Source: Plutella xylostella (lineage: Eukaryota; Arthropoda; Insecta; Lepidoptera; Plutellidae). Taken from it: a stretch of DNA of 64,000 nucleotides. Each line of letters starts with the position of its first letter. Positions within the stretch are counted from its first letter, which is position 1. Positions 23,849 through 36,410 of the stretch are shown piece by piece. The stretch spans positions 3,844,001 to 3,908,000 of the forward strand of contig NC_063994.1 in NCBI RefSeq assembly GCF_932276165.1. Direction: 5' to 3'. The translations under genes were made by a program, and so were the position numbers. The notes under the pieces are model-generated. The model had not been told where the DNA came from and did no database searches. It saw only the letters and a list, made by a program, of their open reading frames with translations.

Positions 23849-25174
23849 TAAGATCTCATCATTACTCACGTATTATCACTCCATATTATGTGTGTACCTC
23901 TATTTATGAATATACATTACATATACACATATTCGTTAACAGTATTACACACGTATTTATACATACATTTTGGTGCCCATTATAAATATAATGAATGTAA
24001 GCCACTAAGGCTCATGTAGGCGCATAATATTTTTGGCCGTCCGTCCGAACTTTTGTCCATCAATAGTTGAAGGAATGACGTTTGTATCGACTGTCTATCG
24101 ATAGTATTGACCTTGCCGCAAGGATAAAATCATCAAATTATCGATTATTATGGCTGCATAGCGATAATTTGTGGCAACACTAGTTTTAGGGCGCATTTTT
24201 ATTATAATTCTAAATAACTTCAAACTTCAACAGACTCCACGTTTTCTCTCCAGGGAAATGCGATAGGAGTTAGTTTTCTTTGAACATTCATCGCTTCTGC
24301 TTTTATGTTTGCTAATATAATTTCAAATCGTAAGTAGATTTATGCTCTATTGGAAATTGACTCTAAAGAGATTCCGTGAGTGCAAACGATGTTAGGGAGC
24401 ACTGTCAATAGAAATGGTGCACTTCCACGGAATTCTGAAAGATCTTTGCATTAAGGTCTCGTAGTCATTTATTGAGTTTACAGTACGTTTTTAGATCTGT
24501 ACATGTACAAGGTTGTTGAGCAACAATTTTGTAACTATTTGTGTGATAAATCCAGAAATAATATAATATTAGGGTTTAAAGTACGGAACGGACACATAAG
24601 ATTGCTTGTTTTATTTTACACGTAGTCATAACTAACCGCAAAATAATGTGATATTTTTCCACTCCCACATACTTAGTATTATAATTTGGTCTGTAAAAGC
24701 AACATAAATCTCAATCCCAGGACATGTTATAAGAAAATATTTTCTGTATTGTTTCTGTAACACCATTATAAGTGATTTATATTACACTCGTTACCGACTT
24801 CCGGATCTCTGGGACTTATTTATCTTCTTTATGCGGTTTTTTAATTAGCCTCGTGTCTTTGTGAGGGTTTAACCTTTATACATTGTATTAAGTATATACC
24901 TTTGACTCTACCAAGTCTATAACTCTGCATAGGTATCAATCGTGTTGTTGACAACACCTGCGAATATATGTACAGATAGGTATAGGTATAGCTACATAAT
25001 ATTAAAGAAAAGAAATTTTCGTATTTTAATTAATTAACAACGCTGTCAACGTTAATACGTTAATTTTATGGACGCATTTATAAATGAATTCAATGTTCAG
25101 TGTATTTTACTAACATGACATGTATTTTAAATGTCAATTGCCTCTAGCAACCAGGATTAAACGTAATAAAATCA

Positions 25175-25179
25175 AAAAT

Positions 25180-25212
<33 letters not shown>
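25175..25212. repeat. poly(A) run at a SINE end
   Basis: About 38 bases, almost all A, merging with the T-rich 3' tail (minus sense) of the adjacent SINE. Confidence 0.8.
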
Positions 25213-25460
25213 CACGCACTCACGCCTTGTACTAATGTACTCCCTTGCGGGGTAGGCAGAGGTGCATTGCTGCACCCACTTTTCGCCAGAGTGTTATGTT
25301 AGTCCCAATGTAATAGGGGGCGGGCCTATTGCCATTTTACGGGCACATCCAAGACCCGAGAACAAATATCTGTGTTTAAACAAATATCTGCCCCAGCCGG
25401 GAATCGAACCCGGGACCATCGGCTCAGTAGTCAGGTCACTAACCACTACGCCATTCGGTC
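25213..25460 (-). mobile_element. type 1 SINE, full copy
   Basis: On the minus strand: head with box A TGGCGTAGTGG and box B GGGTTCGATTCCC, the same body as 15841-16118, and an expanded T tail. Confidence 0.85.
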
Positions 25461-25544
25461 ATCTATTATTATTACCTGCTTAATTACCATTACCAACGCA
25501 GAGGTAGGACACCAAAAGAAAATCTGACTCATAAAATAAAAGGG

Positions 25545-25895
25545 TGAGCGGTGGTAGCTCAGTCGGGTGAGCGCCCGCTTCTCATTCTTCTCAATCAAGA
25601 GATGCGGGTTCGAATCCCGGCGCTGACATGTACCAATGAGTTCTTTTAACTTAAGTACAATGTATACCATCGCTCTTACGGTGAAGGAAAACATCGTGAG
25701 GAAACCTGCATATCTAGATCTAGCACATCTAGATTGTGAACCCACCAACCCGCAAGTGGACCAGCGTGGTGGGAAATGGTCCAAGCTTAGGAAGGTAGTT
25801 TAGACCTTGGGGATATGCACAAAGGTTCTATTCGAGAGAGCCAGGTGCAGGTACTTACACCCCTACACAGAATAGAATAGAATAGAATAGAAGGG
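25545..25895 (+). mobile_element. tRNA-headed SINE (type 2), copy 1
   Basis: The head carries box A TAGCTCAGTCGGGTGAGCG and box B GGGTTCGAATCCC. The core ACGGTGAAGGAAAACATCGT then GAGGAAACCTGCA and a distal part (GGTCCAAGCTTAGGAAGG) follow, ending in an (AATAG)n tail. The minus-strand open frame at 25446-25784 is a by-product. Other copies: 35723-36047 (-) and 36079-36410 (+), with fragments near 42800 (-) and 17300 (-). Confidence 0.85.
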
Positions 25896-25907
25896 CAGGT
25901 ACCTACT

Positions 25908-26084
25908 TACACGTAATGAAACAGTTCCAGTTACCAAATTACTCATAAATGGAAAAGTTATGTTGCTGTATTGAAGTATTTACATTTAAAAGCGCATCTG
26001 AATATTACCAACTAAAAATTGAAATATAATGAAAAATGTTGGCCATTTGGTGTAAATGGAACTTTTTCATTGCTCGCGAGTGTA
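25908..26084. mobile_element. Tc1/mariner-like MITE, diverged copy
   Basis: TACACGTAATGAAACAGTTCC and GGAACTTTTTCATTGCTCGC with GAGTGTA form the termini. It follows the SINE tail directly. Confidence 0.65.
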
Positions 26085-26740
26085 ATTTCGAGACTTTATT
26101 AACCTGAAATGAAATTCCAAAACGAACAATAAAACTCCAATAAACAACAAAAGTAATGGGAAAATGAAATAAACTTAAATAAGTATTTAGGTATAAATTT
26201 ACTTAAATTTCTTTTTCGTTACCGTCTCTGAATATTTTTTCAGCATCATTACCTAAGCATAAATAAATGTTGTAGATTTTTATCATGCACAGCAGAGATA
26301 GAGCGTAAGGGCCTATACCTTTGTTAAGTCACTACTAAGTGACAGGCATGACACCTCATTATTCGGTACATTTTTATCCCCTAGTAGGTATTTTCTCTGA
26401 TGAAAAGGAGTTTCTTTACTTAAACGATCGAGACTGTTATTTCTCTAAGGATCAGCAAGTAATTTTTCGCCTGAAATCACTGAAATGCCTCCACGCACCT
26501 ATAAATTTATACTGAACTAGGGTCTGTCTTTCTGATTTTTTTTTAATCTTTATTTTATGAGACTTTGATCATACATGAACATGACAGTCCCATCGTCACT
26601 TTACAATATAATATAATCTCATCTTAAGGATGTACAGTGTTTAACTTCACTACTTGACAATGCTTACTACAAGTAAAAGCAGGAGGTCATTTTTTTTAGT
26701 AGTAAGCCTAATTATTAAATTATGAAAAATAAGAGTTTAC

Positions 26741-26868
26741 TATCATTATCATCATCATCATCATTAGCCTATAGCAGTCCACTGCTATAGACGTGGGCCT
26801 CTCCCAAAGCACGCCAATGGATGCGATCTTTAGCTTTCCGCATCCAATCATAACCAGCCACCTTTCTC
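26741..26868 (-). mobile_element. RTE-like LINE 3' end, copy 2
   Basis: Minus-strand match to 690-857 and 28202-28368, with a (TGA)n tail reading as ATCATCATC at 26746-26763. Confidence 0.7.
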
Positions 26869-27007
26869 TTAGAGTTTACTAAGTCCGTGCTAAACATTTC
26901 GAAGAATAATAAAATTGTTGCTCTAATAACATATTTCTATGGTTGGCACTAGTTTATGTTGCAAAGTTAGCTTTGTCGGACTCTCACAGTTACTTTACAG
27001 AAACTCT

Positions 27008-27810
27008 TAGGCCAAGATAAATAGTCGTTGCTTAGCACTTGCTCAAACTAATGCTTAGCCAAGTACGACTTCACCTGAACTAAGTTGGGTTGCAATGAGT
27101 CTCTAAAATAGACACTACTTAGCGTTTGCTCGGCTAAGTCACTGGCTTAGAACCCGTTATGTCGAATCTGCGTCAAATGTATATTTATTTATCTGTGGTT
27201 ATAGTTTCATTCCGTAGTTTTTGAGCAAATTTGGTATAAATATGGTATGTGGTTAGCCTGAGAGCTTAGAATAACAATTCCTAAGAACTAGTGCAGCCAC
27301 TTACCGCCAGATGGCCACTCACCCCGTGCTATAAAAGTTCACGTTCATATTTATTTATTAATAAGCCCTCGGCGAAAATAGGAGTGTTATATTATGTTTA
27401 ATGTGTCTGTGTATCTCTGTGTGTATGTATTTGTCAGCTGAATCGATTTACTATTTGTTTTTTTACGATGATTGGTAATATAACCCAGAGTGCCTACCTA
27501 TATTTTATTAAAATCAACTTAGCAGTTCCAAAGTTCTGCGATTCTTTTATTTTTAGGTTTGAATGTCCGTTTTTCCCATAAAATTCCTATAAACGAACCA
27601 ATTGATAATAAATACCACAACTATTTATTTCAACGGCGTGCTAAGCAAGGGCCAAGTCTTGACAAATGTGAACTCGAACTCGGCTAAGTCAGAGTGCGAA
27701 CTTAGTGGCATAGTCTGTGCTCAAGTAGTGTCTATGATAGTGAATTCGTGTTCTTAGCATGTGCTTAAGCTAAGACTCCGTCTTAGTTTCGTCTATTTAT
27801 CTTGGCCTTA
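27008..27810. mobile_element. 803-bp TIR element, class unknown
   Basis: TAGGCCAAGATAAATAGTCG at the left and CGTCTATTTATCTTGGCCTTA at the right are termini of long imperfect arms that share TTAGC-rich motifs (CTTAGCACTTGCTC/ATGTGCTTAAGCTAAG). No transposase frame inside. Confidence 0.65.
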
Positions 27811-28201
27811 GTTAATTCTTTATCTTTATAAGTAACGTTTACGCATTACCGTTTAGATTGACTGCTGCATGCGTTCAAAACAGATTATTCAGTTATTTCT
27901 GATAATCAATTTTGAAATTATAAGAACAAGCTGCGTTTTTCACGTGTAAGGTTTGGTCGTAACACAATCTACCTAACAGCTTTTTGGAAAACGAATATAA
28001 ATTTCCGGAACAAAGTTTTTGGTACAGAAATTAATCAAGACTTCAAAAACAGGCCGAAACCACATCAAATTAAGTCCGTAAACAAAAACCTGTATTATAA
28101 TGTTATGTGTATGAAACGGGGTCTTATTCTCTCACAGACGTTGTTTGTCGTTGGTTTAAAGTAGAGCGCAAGGAATACAATAGGACCTAATATGCAGCAA
28201 A

Positions 28202-28368
28202 CGTAGTGTGGGACGCCCTCCGGCTAGATGGGGTGACGACTTGCGAAAGGTGGCTGGTAATGATTGGATGCGGAAAGCTAAAGATCGCATCCAGTGGCGT
28301 GCTTTAGGAGTGGTAGGCCTCTAGTAGTCCAGCAGCAGTGGACTGCTATGATGATGATGATGATGATA
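28202..28368 (+). mobile_element. RTE-like LINE 3' end, copy 3
   Basis: CGTAGTGTGGGACGCCCTCC to the (ATGATG)n tail, matching 690-857. Confidence 0.7.
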
Positions 28369-29052
28369 ATATGCAGCAAATGATTCAGACAGTGTATGCT
28401 TGTAGAGTCAGCTTCATTTGAACTCGGCTATCATAAAGTTAACATTCGTTTTTTTACTTATAGGTATGATATAGCTGATAGCTATACAGTTTCGTACATT
28501 GTCTAAATCACAAATAGAATTTTCATTCATGGTTTTGTTTGATAAGGGGAAACAATATAACTACATTATATAATAAAAAAAATATCAGCTCCGGCCGGGA
28601 ATCTAGCCTGGAACTAACTAATATAAAGTTTTATAAAATCATAACACCGAGTCTAAAAACTTATTTTAAAATCGAAAGCTTTTACTGCACAAAGTTATTG
28701 CCCTTTTACATAAAGGCATATTGGAATATGAAAATGTTAAACTTAAAATGCGTATTTACTGGAAAAATTCAAAGTACGGAACTGCTGTGGAGGAGTACTT
28801 CGTTGGAGCTCTCACAGGGCACAGGATTAAGATTGGAGATAGGGCATGCTTGAGCCTTAACAAGGCGTTAGATTTAGATTACAGGATGATAAGTAAAATT
28901 AATTTGTTGCTTTAGGTAGTTACTTGTTATTTTAGATGTGTTCGTAGTTCGTAGGTTGCTTGTTTAGGTGGAATTAATGTTAACGTTTACTTTATTAATG
29001 TCATAATATGGTCATAATTCTGCTACTGCAAAGCGTGTAATGATAAAGTGGG

Positions 29053-29205
29053 AGATAGACGTACGAGTAAGTACGCGTACTTAAAGCTGAAACACATTTT
29101 TGTTTGTGAAGTACGCGAATTTGAGGTGACAAACGAGCGAAAAAGGTCGTCGAGCTATAAGTTCGCGGACTTACTCGCTCGTCTGTCGGCTACTATACGA
29201 TCCGT
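29053..29205. mobile_element. imperfect foldback element
   Basis: GACGTACGAGTAAGTACGCG near 29055 pairs with CGCGGACTTACTCGCTCGTC ending near 29182. No coding role seen. Confidence 0.5.
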
Positions 29206-29623
29206 AGCAGAGCACAGGCCTCCTCCAATACTGCGGAGTTATTGCCATAATCTCCACGATTGGCAGGCGAGTTGGAGGTAAACAAAACATAAAAAATTAA
29301 CACCTTGATCCGTGCGTATCGGACGGATTTCCATAAATGTATAAAGAAACAACGACAACGTCAGCAATGCCGATGAAGTGGACGCACTTGTATGAATTTC
29401 TGTACAAAGAATACTGAATAGGATGCGTCCGTTGCGTAAGATGCCGAAAGGTGGACGCTTACCTTTAGAATTCATTGATAGTGAAATGGCTAAAAATAAA
29501 CAACGGAATGTAAATGTCATGCGGTGTGAAAGTGACACTTTCCTCGCTTGAGAAGATGGAATTTTATAGCAGATGTTTTGAACTAAGTTCAAGAACCTCG
29601 CGCTGAATCGCTTGAATTGAATA

Positions 29624-30178
29624 TACAGGGTGGAATTTTATCTCTGAACTCAACATACACAAAAAAAAACTATTATAGGTACTTAATTTAAAACAAAACA
29701 TAGATATGCATTCAATAGTTGTGATTTTACTACACCGACGGCACTGACGACCGAATGGCGTAGTGGTTAGTGACCCTGACTACTGAGCCGATGGTCCTGG
29801 GTTCGATTCCCGGCTGGGGCAGATATTTATTTAAACACAGATATTTGTTCTCGGGTCTTGGATGTGCCCGTAAAATGACAATAGGCCCGCCCCCTATTAC
29901 ATTGGGAGTATTGGGACTAACATAACAATCTGGCGAAAAGTGGGTGCAGCAATGCACCTCTACCTACCCCGCAAGGGAGTACATTAGTACAAGGCGTGAG
30001 TGCGTGTTTTTTTTTTTACTACACCAATCAAATGTAAGTATTTTAAACCAAAAAAGAACATAACAATAAAATGTAGGTAGTCGTAAATTTTCAAAAGCTG
30101 TACGAATTTATTAAAGTTGTACTGAATGATGTCACCCTCTTTGGACTTCCTCTATTTCCCCTTTTTGAACACCCTGCA
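29624..30178. mobile_element. TIR element carrying a SINE
   Basis: TACAGGGTGGAATTTTATC at the left and GAACACCCTGCA at the right are family-like termini. The SINE at 29737-30013 lies inside, between two copies of TTTTACTACACC (29725-29736, 30014-30025). Confidence 0.55.
29737..30013 (+). mobile_element. type 1 SINE with 12-bp target duplication
   Basis: Box A TGGCGTAGTGG, box B GGGTTCGATTCCC, body and T-rich end as in 15841-16118. Flanking TTTTACTACACC repeats mark the insertion. A 9-bp duplication ATTGGGAGT/ATTGGGACT-like interrupts the body near 29903. Confidence 0.85.
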
Positions 30179-30655
30179 TATCTGTAGCATAGTATGGTAT
30201 AATATACACATAAGGAGTTACTATGTGCCAAAATCCTATGAAAGTGGGAAACAACATCGTACTACGAATCGACTATCGCTGTAGACATTTTGAAATTACT
30301 CGTAGTGTTTCTCCAAATAGAGTACCCAGGTACCTACCCTGGGCCACTATTTACGAGTCGAGTCACCAAGTGGCAGTCCCCTGTGGGACAGGGGGGTCAC
30401 TATAGAAATCAAACAAACGTACAGTGCTCCAAAATTGATAATGCGCATAGAAATCTTTGACAGATCGGTGGTTTTCGATTATGTGACACTTGATATTGAC
30501 TCCTATTTCTTTCGAACAAGGTGCAAAATGCAAGTGTTTTTTTAAGGTTCTTACGATTTAATCATTAAATGTGGGTGTGATGATCTGCATGTGCATTATT
30601 AATTTTGGACAAGTGTACGACCTGCTGCCGTGCCGACACTGACACGTTAGCAATT

Positions 30656-30832
30656 TAATATTACTAGTGTACATTATACTTTAATATTAACAATCCAAAA
30701 GCAGTCGCGTCGCTCGCCTGTCAAACATCTGTCAGATCCATACAAATATTACGCCAGATTTGACAAGCGAGTGACGCGACGTTGCTTAATGACTGTTAAT
30801 TGCTAATGTTCGGTGGTGGTAACCCCACTGTC
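30656..30832. mobile_element. foldback MITE (GCGTCGCTCGCCTGTCAAAC)
   Basis: GCGTCGCTCGCCTGTCAAAC pairs with TTTGACAAGCGAGTGACGC. The outer parts (GACACGTTAGCAATT; AATTGCTAATGTTCGG) also pair. Relatives: 17990-18060, 42898-43003. Confidence 0.65.
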
Positions 30833-31429
30833 ATACATTCGGTACGCTTATACAACGATATACCTACCTACCCGTGGTAATCGCAGCGCTCCGAAGATTT
30901 TAGGGAAAACGAAGTTTAGAACTATAGTCCTATAGCCACGACGACGAAATATAATAGGCCCGTTTGGACAGCTACACAAATTTGCTATTTACCCTTGATT
31001 TACTTGATAAAATAAATTAAAAGACACATAATCTGGCTTATTATTTAACGGCCGAAAGAAAAAGAACTTATAAAGCACCAAAAGTTACTTATTGTTTAGA
31101 ATTTTAGATTTTTCATGATTTAGGTTTGTCACCATCTGTCATCCCATACATTTTGAAGCTGTCCAAACGGGCCTATTATTTTTCGACGACTATAAACGTG
31201 CCAAACTTTAATTTGTTCGTTCGATTTCATTGTAACCCCCTCGCAACGCGCATGGCCATGAAATGTCACCGAGACAGGGTTTGTAGTGACACATTTGCGG
31301 CCAAGTCTGCTAATTGAAATATTCCCCCGTGACTGCGGCCCGTCGACACCGATCACTTGTTTATACAGGGTGGCAGTTGGAATACGTGTACACCTTCCTA
31401 TTTTACTCAATTAGTCTCTCATTCACCCA

Positions 31430-31548
31430 AAGGTTGCCTGGAAGAGATCGCTTTGAGCGATAAGGCCGCCTATTGTGCTTACGCCTTTTGTTATTTAATG
31501 TATGATGTGTGTTTTTTTCAATAAAGTTATATTGTATTGTATTGTATT
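31430..31548 (+). mobile_element. LINE 3' tail, copy 3
   Basis: GGTTGCCTGGAAGAGATCGC, then GCGATAAGGCCGCC, CAATAAAGT and a (GTATT)n tail. This is the sense copy of the 2813-2950 family. Confidence 0.75.
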
Positions 31549-32937
31549 TTTATCAGTGTGCTACCCATTGGCAAGGCAATGAACCCGACGGCGTCGAGGT
31601 ACTGAGCAAATTTGATTATGGTTTTTCGTAGAAATTGTAATGAGCCTAACCTAAAACTCTCTCAGATGAGATTTTAATGGATTTCAATTCTTATAATAAG
31701 TTTACACTAGTGTAATCAGTAAGTGCACGTAAGTTTAATATATTACCTACCTACTCTTAAACATTCTCGAGTAATGAAAAAGTTCCTCGTATTAGAAAAG
31801 TTGCTATTTTAATGGACCTTTTTCATACAAGTGATATTTCTGAAATATGCCCACATTGCCCACTAAAACTAAACTCTCCCTCCCAAAAATTTACATCTGA
31901 TACTTTTATACGTAAACTTAAAATTTAAAATTATACTTAAAAACAAACATAAGTTTCTTCGGCGCCGGCGAGTCGCGTAAAGTCCCAATAAAACTCTCCA
32001 TAAACCTGATGGAATTGAATAATAAAACACATTATGCAAACTACATAATACATTATTGATGCAATCAAACCACTTGTGTTTGTTGCTATTGAAATATACT
32101 GATTGGTCTCATCAGTTCGAATCCGCATATTTCTCTGAAATACTTAGGTATTCTGTTTGCAAATTAACATCAAAGATGGAAATTTATATAAAAAAAAGAG
32201 ATAGGCAGGAGTGAATAAATAGAAAATTGTGCCATGCGTCCATATAATTTTATGCGAGCGAAAGTTTGTCTATTTGTCAGTATAACTTATTGCATGACAT
32301 AAATTTCTCAGAATAATGAAGCTTTTGTCTAAAACCTCTGATTAGTTAACATGAGTAATGTTACATATGCTAAAAAAAGTTGCACATTTGAAACATCCTG
32401 TATTTCCTTTACAGTGCAAGTAAACAAATCTATCATGAAACAGGCCAAGGCTGTAGAAATAGTGAGCAATCCTATTATTTGCTGGAAGCCACCGACCGAT
32501 AAGAGCCTTATTAAGCCCCCGTCAAGATCTGTTTACTGTAGCAAAATCATATAAAGGAAGAAACTGACCCGACTTGTGAGATCTTTCTACTGAGATGAAA
32601 TAATATTTTGTCGCCATAGAGCGTAGTAATTAGTATAGTGTAGTAGTAATATGTTACCTTTTTATAAGGTTACTAACAAAATGTCATATCAAAAACTAAC
32701 TCCATTTCTAAAAGCGCCAACATATTAAAGTGAGGTTTTGGCACAGGGGCCCTACCACGAAGTCAAAACGAAGTACCATTTATGAAGTAATTAGTGTCAT
32801 TCAATAAAATTTGAATCCGAAAATCGTTCTCAAATCAAGTTTTGCAATAAGGCCTGACTGTATGAGGTACAGCTGATACGCCACTCGGGAAGGCTCCTTG
32901 CGAAACGATGCTGGTAAAAGAATAATAATGGTATAAA

Positions 32938-33164
32938 TACAGGGTGTTGCAAAGAGGGTACCTATACTAAGCCGAAAGGGGGTGTATCAGGGGGTCATTC
33001 TGAACAACTTGTGTTTCATGGAAATAAAAAAATGTTTTCCATAGAAACTTTGCTTGTCAGGTGACCTTTTACTATGGAGAACGAATATTAAGTAACGAAA
33101 GTTGTGCAGAATGACCCTCTGAGTCACCCCCTCGGTCGGTTCGGTCTTTTTGCAACACTCTGTA
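32938..33164. mobile_element. foldback MITE with GTTGCAAA termini, copy 5
   Basis: TACAGGGTGTTGCAAAGAGG at the left, TTTTGCAACACTCTGTA at the right, internal TTTCCATAGAAAC as in other copies. Confidence 0.7.
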
Positions 33165-33786
33165 TAAATATCGCCACCACTTGTTGACAAACCTGATACG
33201 GTTTGGGGAAACAATACATACTTATTTACGGAGTGTTTATTTCTTTAAGAGGGCCTGAAATCAAAACGTTTACTGGTATCATTTACAGGGTTATGTATAT
33301 GTGTGTACATGAACATACCTACGTAAATACACATTCGAGAAGCCGTGGGTTTATAATTTATATCCTAGCATGTACCAAAGAATTATTTATTAAAAATTTA
33401 CCTACACTATAGAGATTGTGACTTTTTACTATGAAGCTTTTTTTAAGAAATTTCCAAAAGACGTAGGTAATTGCGTAATGTTCAACACACCTATAGGTAT
33501 AGTAATGGTTAATTATTTATATAAAATTTTAAACGGGACTAAATTGAATGTATGCAAGTGACAAGTTTGAAAACAATACACCCAATTGTTGATGACCTAT
33601 TCAGAGCAACATGCAACCTATTCAGGCAATAGTATCGGGTAGTGTAGGTATAGTTTATGTACCTATGTATTAACGCCAATCACAACGTTTGTATGGGCTG
33701 TATAGGGATGAACTAGCTCCATTTATATCAAATTATGAGCAACGGTAGCAACGTTTGATATAGCCTATAGTATGATGGTAAATTAT

Positions 33787-34083
33787 GTTAGTTCCTGCTC
33801 ACGACTGTAATCCCCGAAGTGATAATCAGAGGTGATACAGCATAGATACAGCCGTATTGCTTTTGAGAATGAGTATAATGCTATTGCCTAGCTCGTAGAT
33901 ATCATATTATTATGATTGTGATTCATTGATGTGTAGATTTCCTCAGGATGTTTGGCTTCACCGTAAGAGCACCTGGTATTATTGTAAGTACTTACTCAAA
34001 TTTAATTCATTCTTACATGGAAGGTTTTGAACACTCGTCCTCTCGATTGAGAGGCGAGCTCTTATGCATTACGTCACCACGGC
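33787..34083 (-). mobile_element. type 4 SINE, decayed minus-strand copy
   Basis: On the minus strand: a tRNA-like head (box A-like TGGTGACGTAATGC, box B-like GTTCAAAACC), the core (TACGGTGAAGCC, GAGGAAAT), then the CTGATTATCACTTCGGGGAT distal part matching 9266-9416. Confidence 0.55.
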
Positions 34084-34561
34084 TTGAAATTATATTAAAA
34101 TTACTTAAAATATACTCAAAATATATCATCCAAACCTTAAAAGGGTACTTAGTTAGGACTGTTAACTCACATTCTTTCACATTATATGCAGCCCAATAAT
34201 AGGTCACGAACCGTATCGCTAGTCGATCTGTTTTTAAATTGAGATACAGTGTACTTGTAAGTTTAGTCGCGATCGATGCAGGTTATTCCTTTCTGTGTTA
34301 TTTTACACATTTCCTCGTAGAATTTTCAATAAAGTGGGATTCATCCAATAAGGCCTGTATTTCCCGCGTGTGACCACACTCTAAAGACTTCAGAGTATTC
34401 CAAAGTATCTCTCGAGTTTAGAATATTCCAAGTGCGGAAAATCTTGACTGAATTCTGTGGCATATCTAAAGCCTGCCGTCCACACGTAGAGTAAAATATA
34501 GTAGAATGAAGCTGACGCTATCACTTCCAGGTACTCTACAACTTTTGGTAGAGAAATTAGA

Positions 34562-34690
34562 TAGATAGATAGAATATTCTTTATTTGTACACACACATAA
34601 AATAAACTTACATAACTTAAATACTAACACATATGTACAAAAATGGCGGTCTTATCGCTTAAATTAATTAATTAATCTACTATATACATT
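34562..34690 (-). mobile_element. LINE 3' tail, copy 4
   Basis: (ATAG)n, then TTCTTTATTTGTACACACAC and GGCGGTCTTATCGCTT on the plus strand: an antisense copy, shorter than the others. Confidence 0.55.
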
Positions 34691-34756
34691 TTGTGTAAGT
34701 ACATTTGTATATGCCATTGTACTCTATCGTCTACTTATCTTTTGGTTACTGTTTGG

Positions 34757-35470
34757 ATATCAGGGGCGTCACTCTATATGACGTAAAATTAAGTTTCAGA
34801 GCGTTGCTGCGCCAGCCACGGCTCTATATCGTTGTATTAAACGTGCTTATTGCACGACACTCACGACAGCTCTCCCGTTCGTTTTTTTAGGGTTCCGTAG
34901 CCAAAATGGCAAAAACGGAACCCTTATAGTTTCGTCATGTCCGTCTGTCCGTCTGTCACAGCCGATTTACTCGGAAACTATAAGTACTACAGTGATGAAA
35001 TTTGATGGGAATATGTGTTGTATGAACCGCTACAAAAATATGACACTAAATAGTAAAAAAAAGAATTGGGGGTGGGGCCCCCCATACATGTAACTGAGGG
35101 ATGAAATTTTTTTTTTCGATGTACATACCCGTGTGGGGTATCAATGGAAAGGTCTTTTAAAATGATATAAAGTTTTCTAAAAACATTTTTCTTAAAGTGA
35201 ACGGTTTTTGAGATATCAGCTCTCAAAGTCGTAAAAAGTATGTCCCCCCCCCTCTATTTTTATAACTACGGGGTATAAAATTCTAAAAAAAATAGAGGTG
35301 ATGCATGCTAATTAACTCTTTCAACGATTTTTGGTTTGATCAAAGTATCTCTTATAGTTTTTGAGATAGGTTGATTTAACTGTAATTTGCTACGGAACCC
35401 TTTGTGCGCGAGCCCGACTCGCACTTGGCCGGTTTTGTCAGTATAGAGTAACCCTTCAGGCCAGACGTGC
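34757..35470 (+). repeat. dispersed repeat split by copy B of another repeat
   Basis: ATATCAGGGGCGTCACTCTA (34757) to TTCGTTTTTT and then TTTTGTCAGTATAGAGTAACCC (35433 onward) match the uninterrupted copy at 21440-21575. The intervening 34889-35432 is the inserted element. Confidence 0.7.
34889..35432 (-). mobile_element. CCGGCCAAGTGCGAGTCGGG dispersed repeat, copy B
   Basis: Minus-strand copy of 8228-8790, ends AGGGTTCCGTAG and CACTTGGCCGG, inserted into an oligo-T run. The open frame at 34987-35226 mirrors the one at 8484 and is not a gene. Confidence 0.8.
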
Positions 35471-35722
35471 CCTTATGTTGTTAAATACAAAGCGGTGTTG
35501 ACAAACGAAGTCTCTACTCGAGACGGTAACGAAGTAACCTTAGCACCTTAATGACAGCTATTTCTGGGACGTGCTTACACAAAGGACGGTAGGTAGTTAT
35601 GGCTACCATTTATAATCTTCAAACTAAAAGCGGATAGGTTTTTTAATTCTAATTTTGCAGCATAAAATTTGTTCGAGTGCTTTTCAAATAATCAATCATA
35701 CTTCTTCTTCTTCAATTCAATC

Positions 35723-36047
35723 ATTCTATTCTATTCTCTGTGGTGGTGTAAGTACCTGCACCTGGCTCACTCCAGTAAAACTGTTGTGCATATCCCCAAG
35801 GTCCAAAAGTAAGAAGTGCCTTCCTAAGCTTGGACCAATTCCCACCACGGTAGTTCACTGGGGTTGGGGTTCACATATCTAGATGTGCTAAATCTAGATA
35901 TGCAGGTTACCTCATGATGTTTTCCTTCACCGTAAGAGCGATGGTATACATTGTACTTAAGGTAAAAGAACTCATTGGTACATGTCAGCGCTAGGATTCG
36001 AACCCGCTGAGAAGCGGGCGCTCATCCGACTGAACTACCACCGCTCC
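35723..36047 (-). mobile_element. type 2 SINE, minus copy
   Basis: The (AATAG)n tail is at the left, and the head with box B and box A at the right (ACTACCACCGCTC ending at 36047). It lies head to head with the next copy, 31 bp away. Confidence 0.8.
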
Positions 36048-36078
36048 ATCAATCATACTTACATAGATATGAATATAA

Positions 36079-36410
36079 GAGCGGTGGTAGCTCAGTCGGG
36101 TAAGCGCCCGCTTCTCACGCCAGAGATGCGGGTTCGATCCCGGCGCTGACATGTACCAATGAGTTCTTTTAACTTAAGTACAATGTATACCATCGCGCTT
36201 ACGGTGAAGGAAAACATCGTGAGGAAACCTGCATATCTAGATCTAGCACATCTAGATATGTGAACCCACCAACCCGCAGTGGACCAGCGTGGTGTGGAAA
36301 TGGTCCAAGCTTAGGAAGGCAGTTTAGACCTTGGGGATATGCACAAAGGTTCCATTCGAGAGAGCCAGGTGCAGGTACTTACACCCCCACAGAGAATAGA
36401 ATAGAATAGA
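36079..36410 (+). mobile_element. type 2 SINE, plus copy
   Basis: GAGCGGTGGTAGCTCAGTCG head, box B GGGTTCGATCCC, core and (AATAG)n tail. ATAGATATGAATAT flanks both sides (36063-36076, 36411-36424) as target duplication. Confidence 0.85.
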
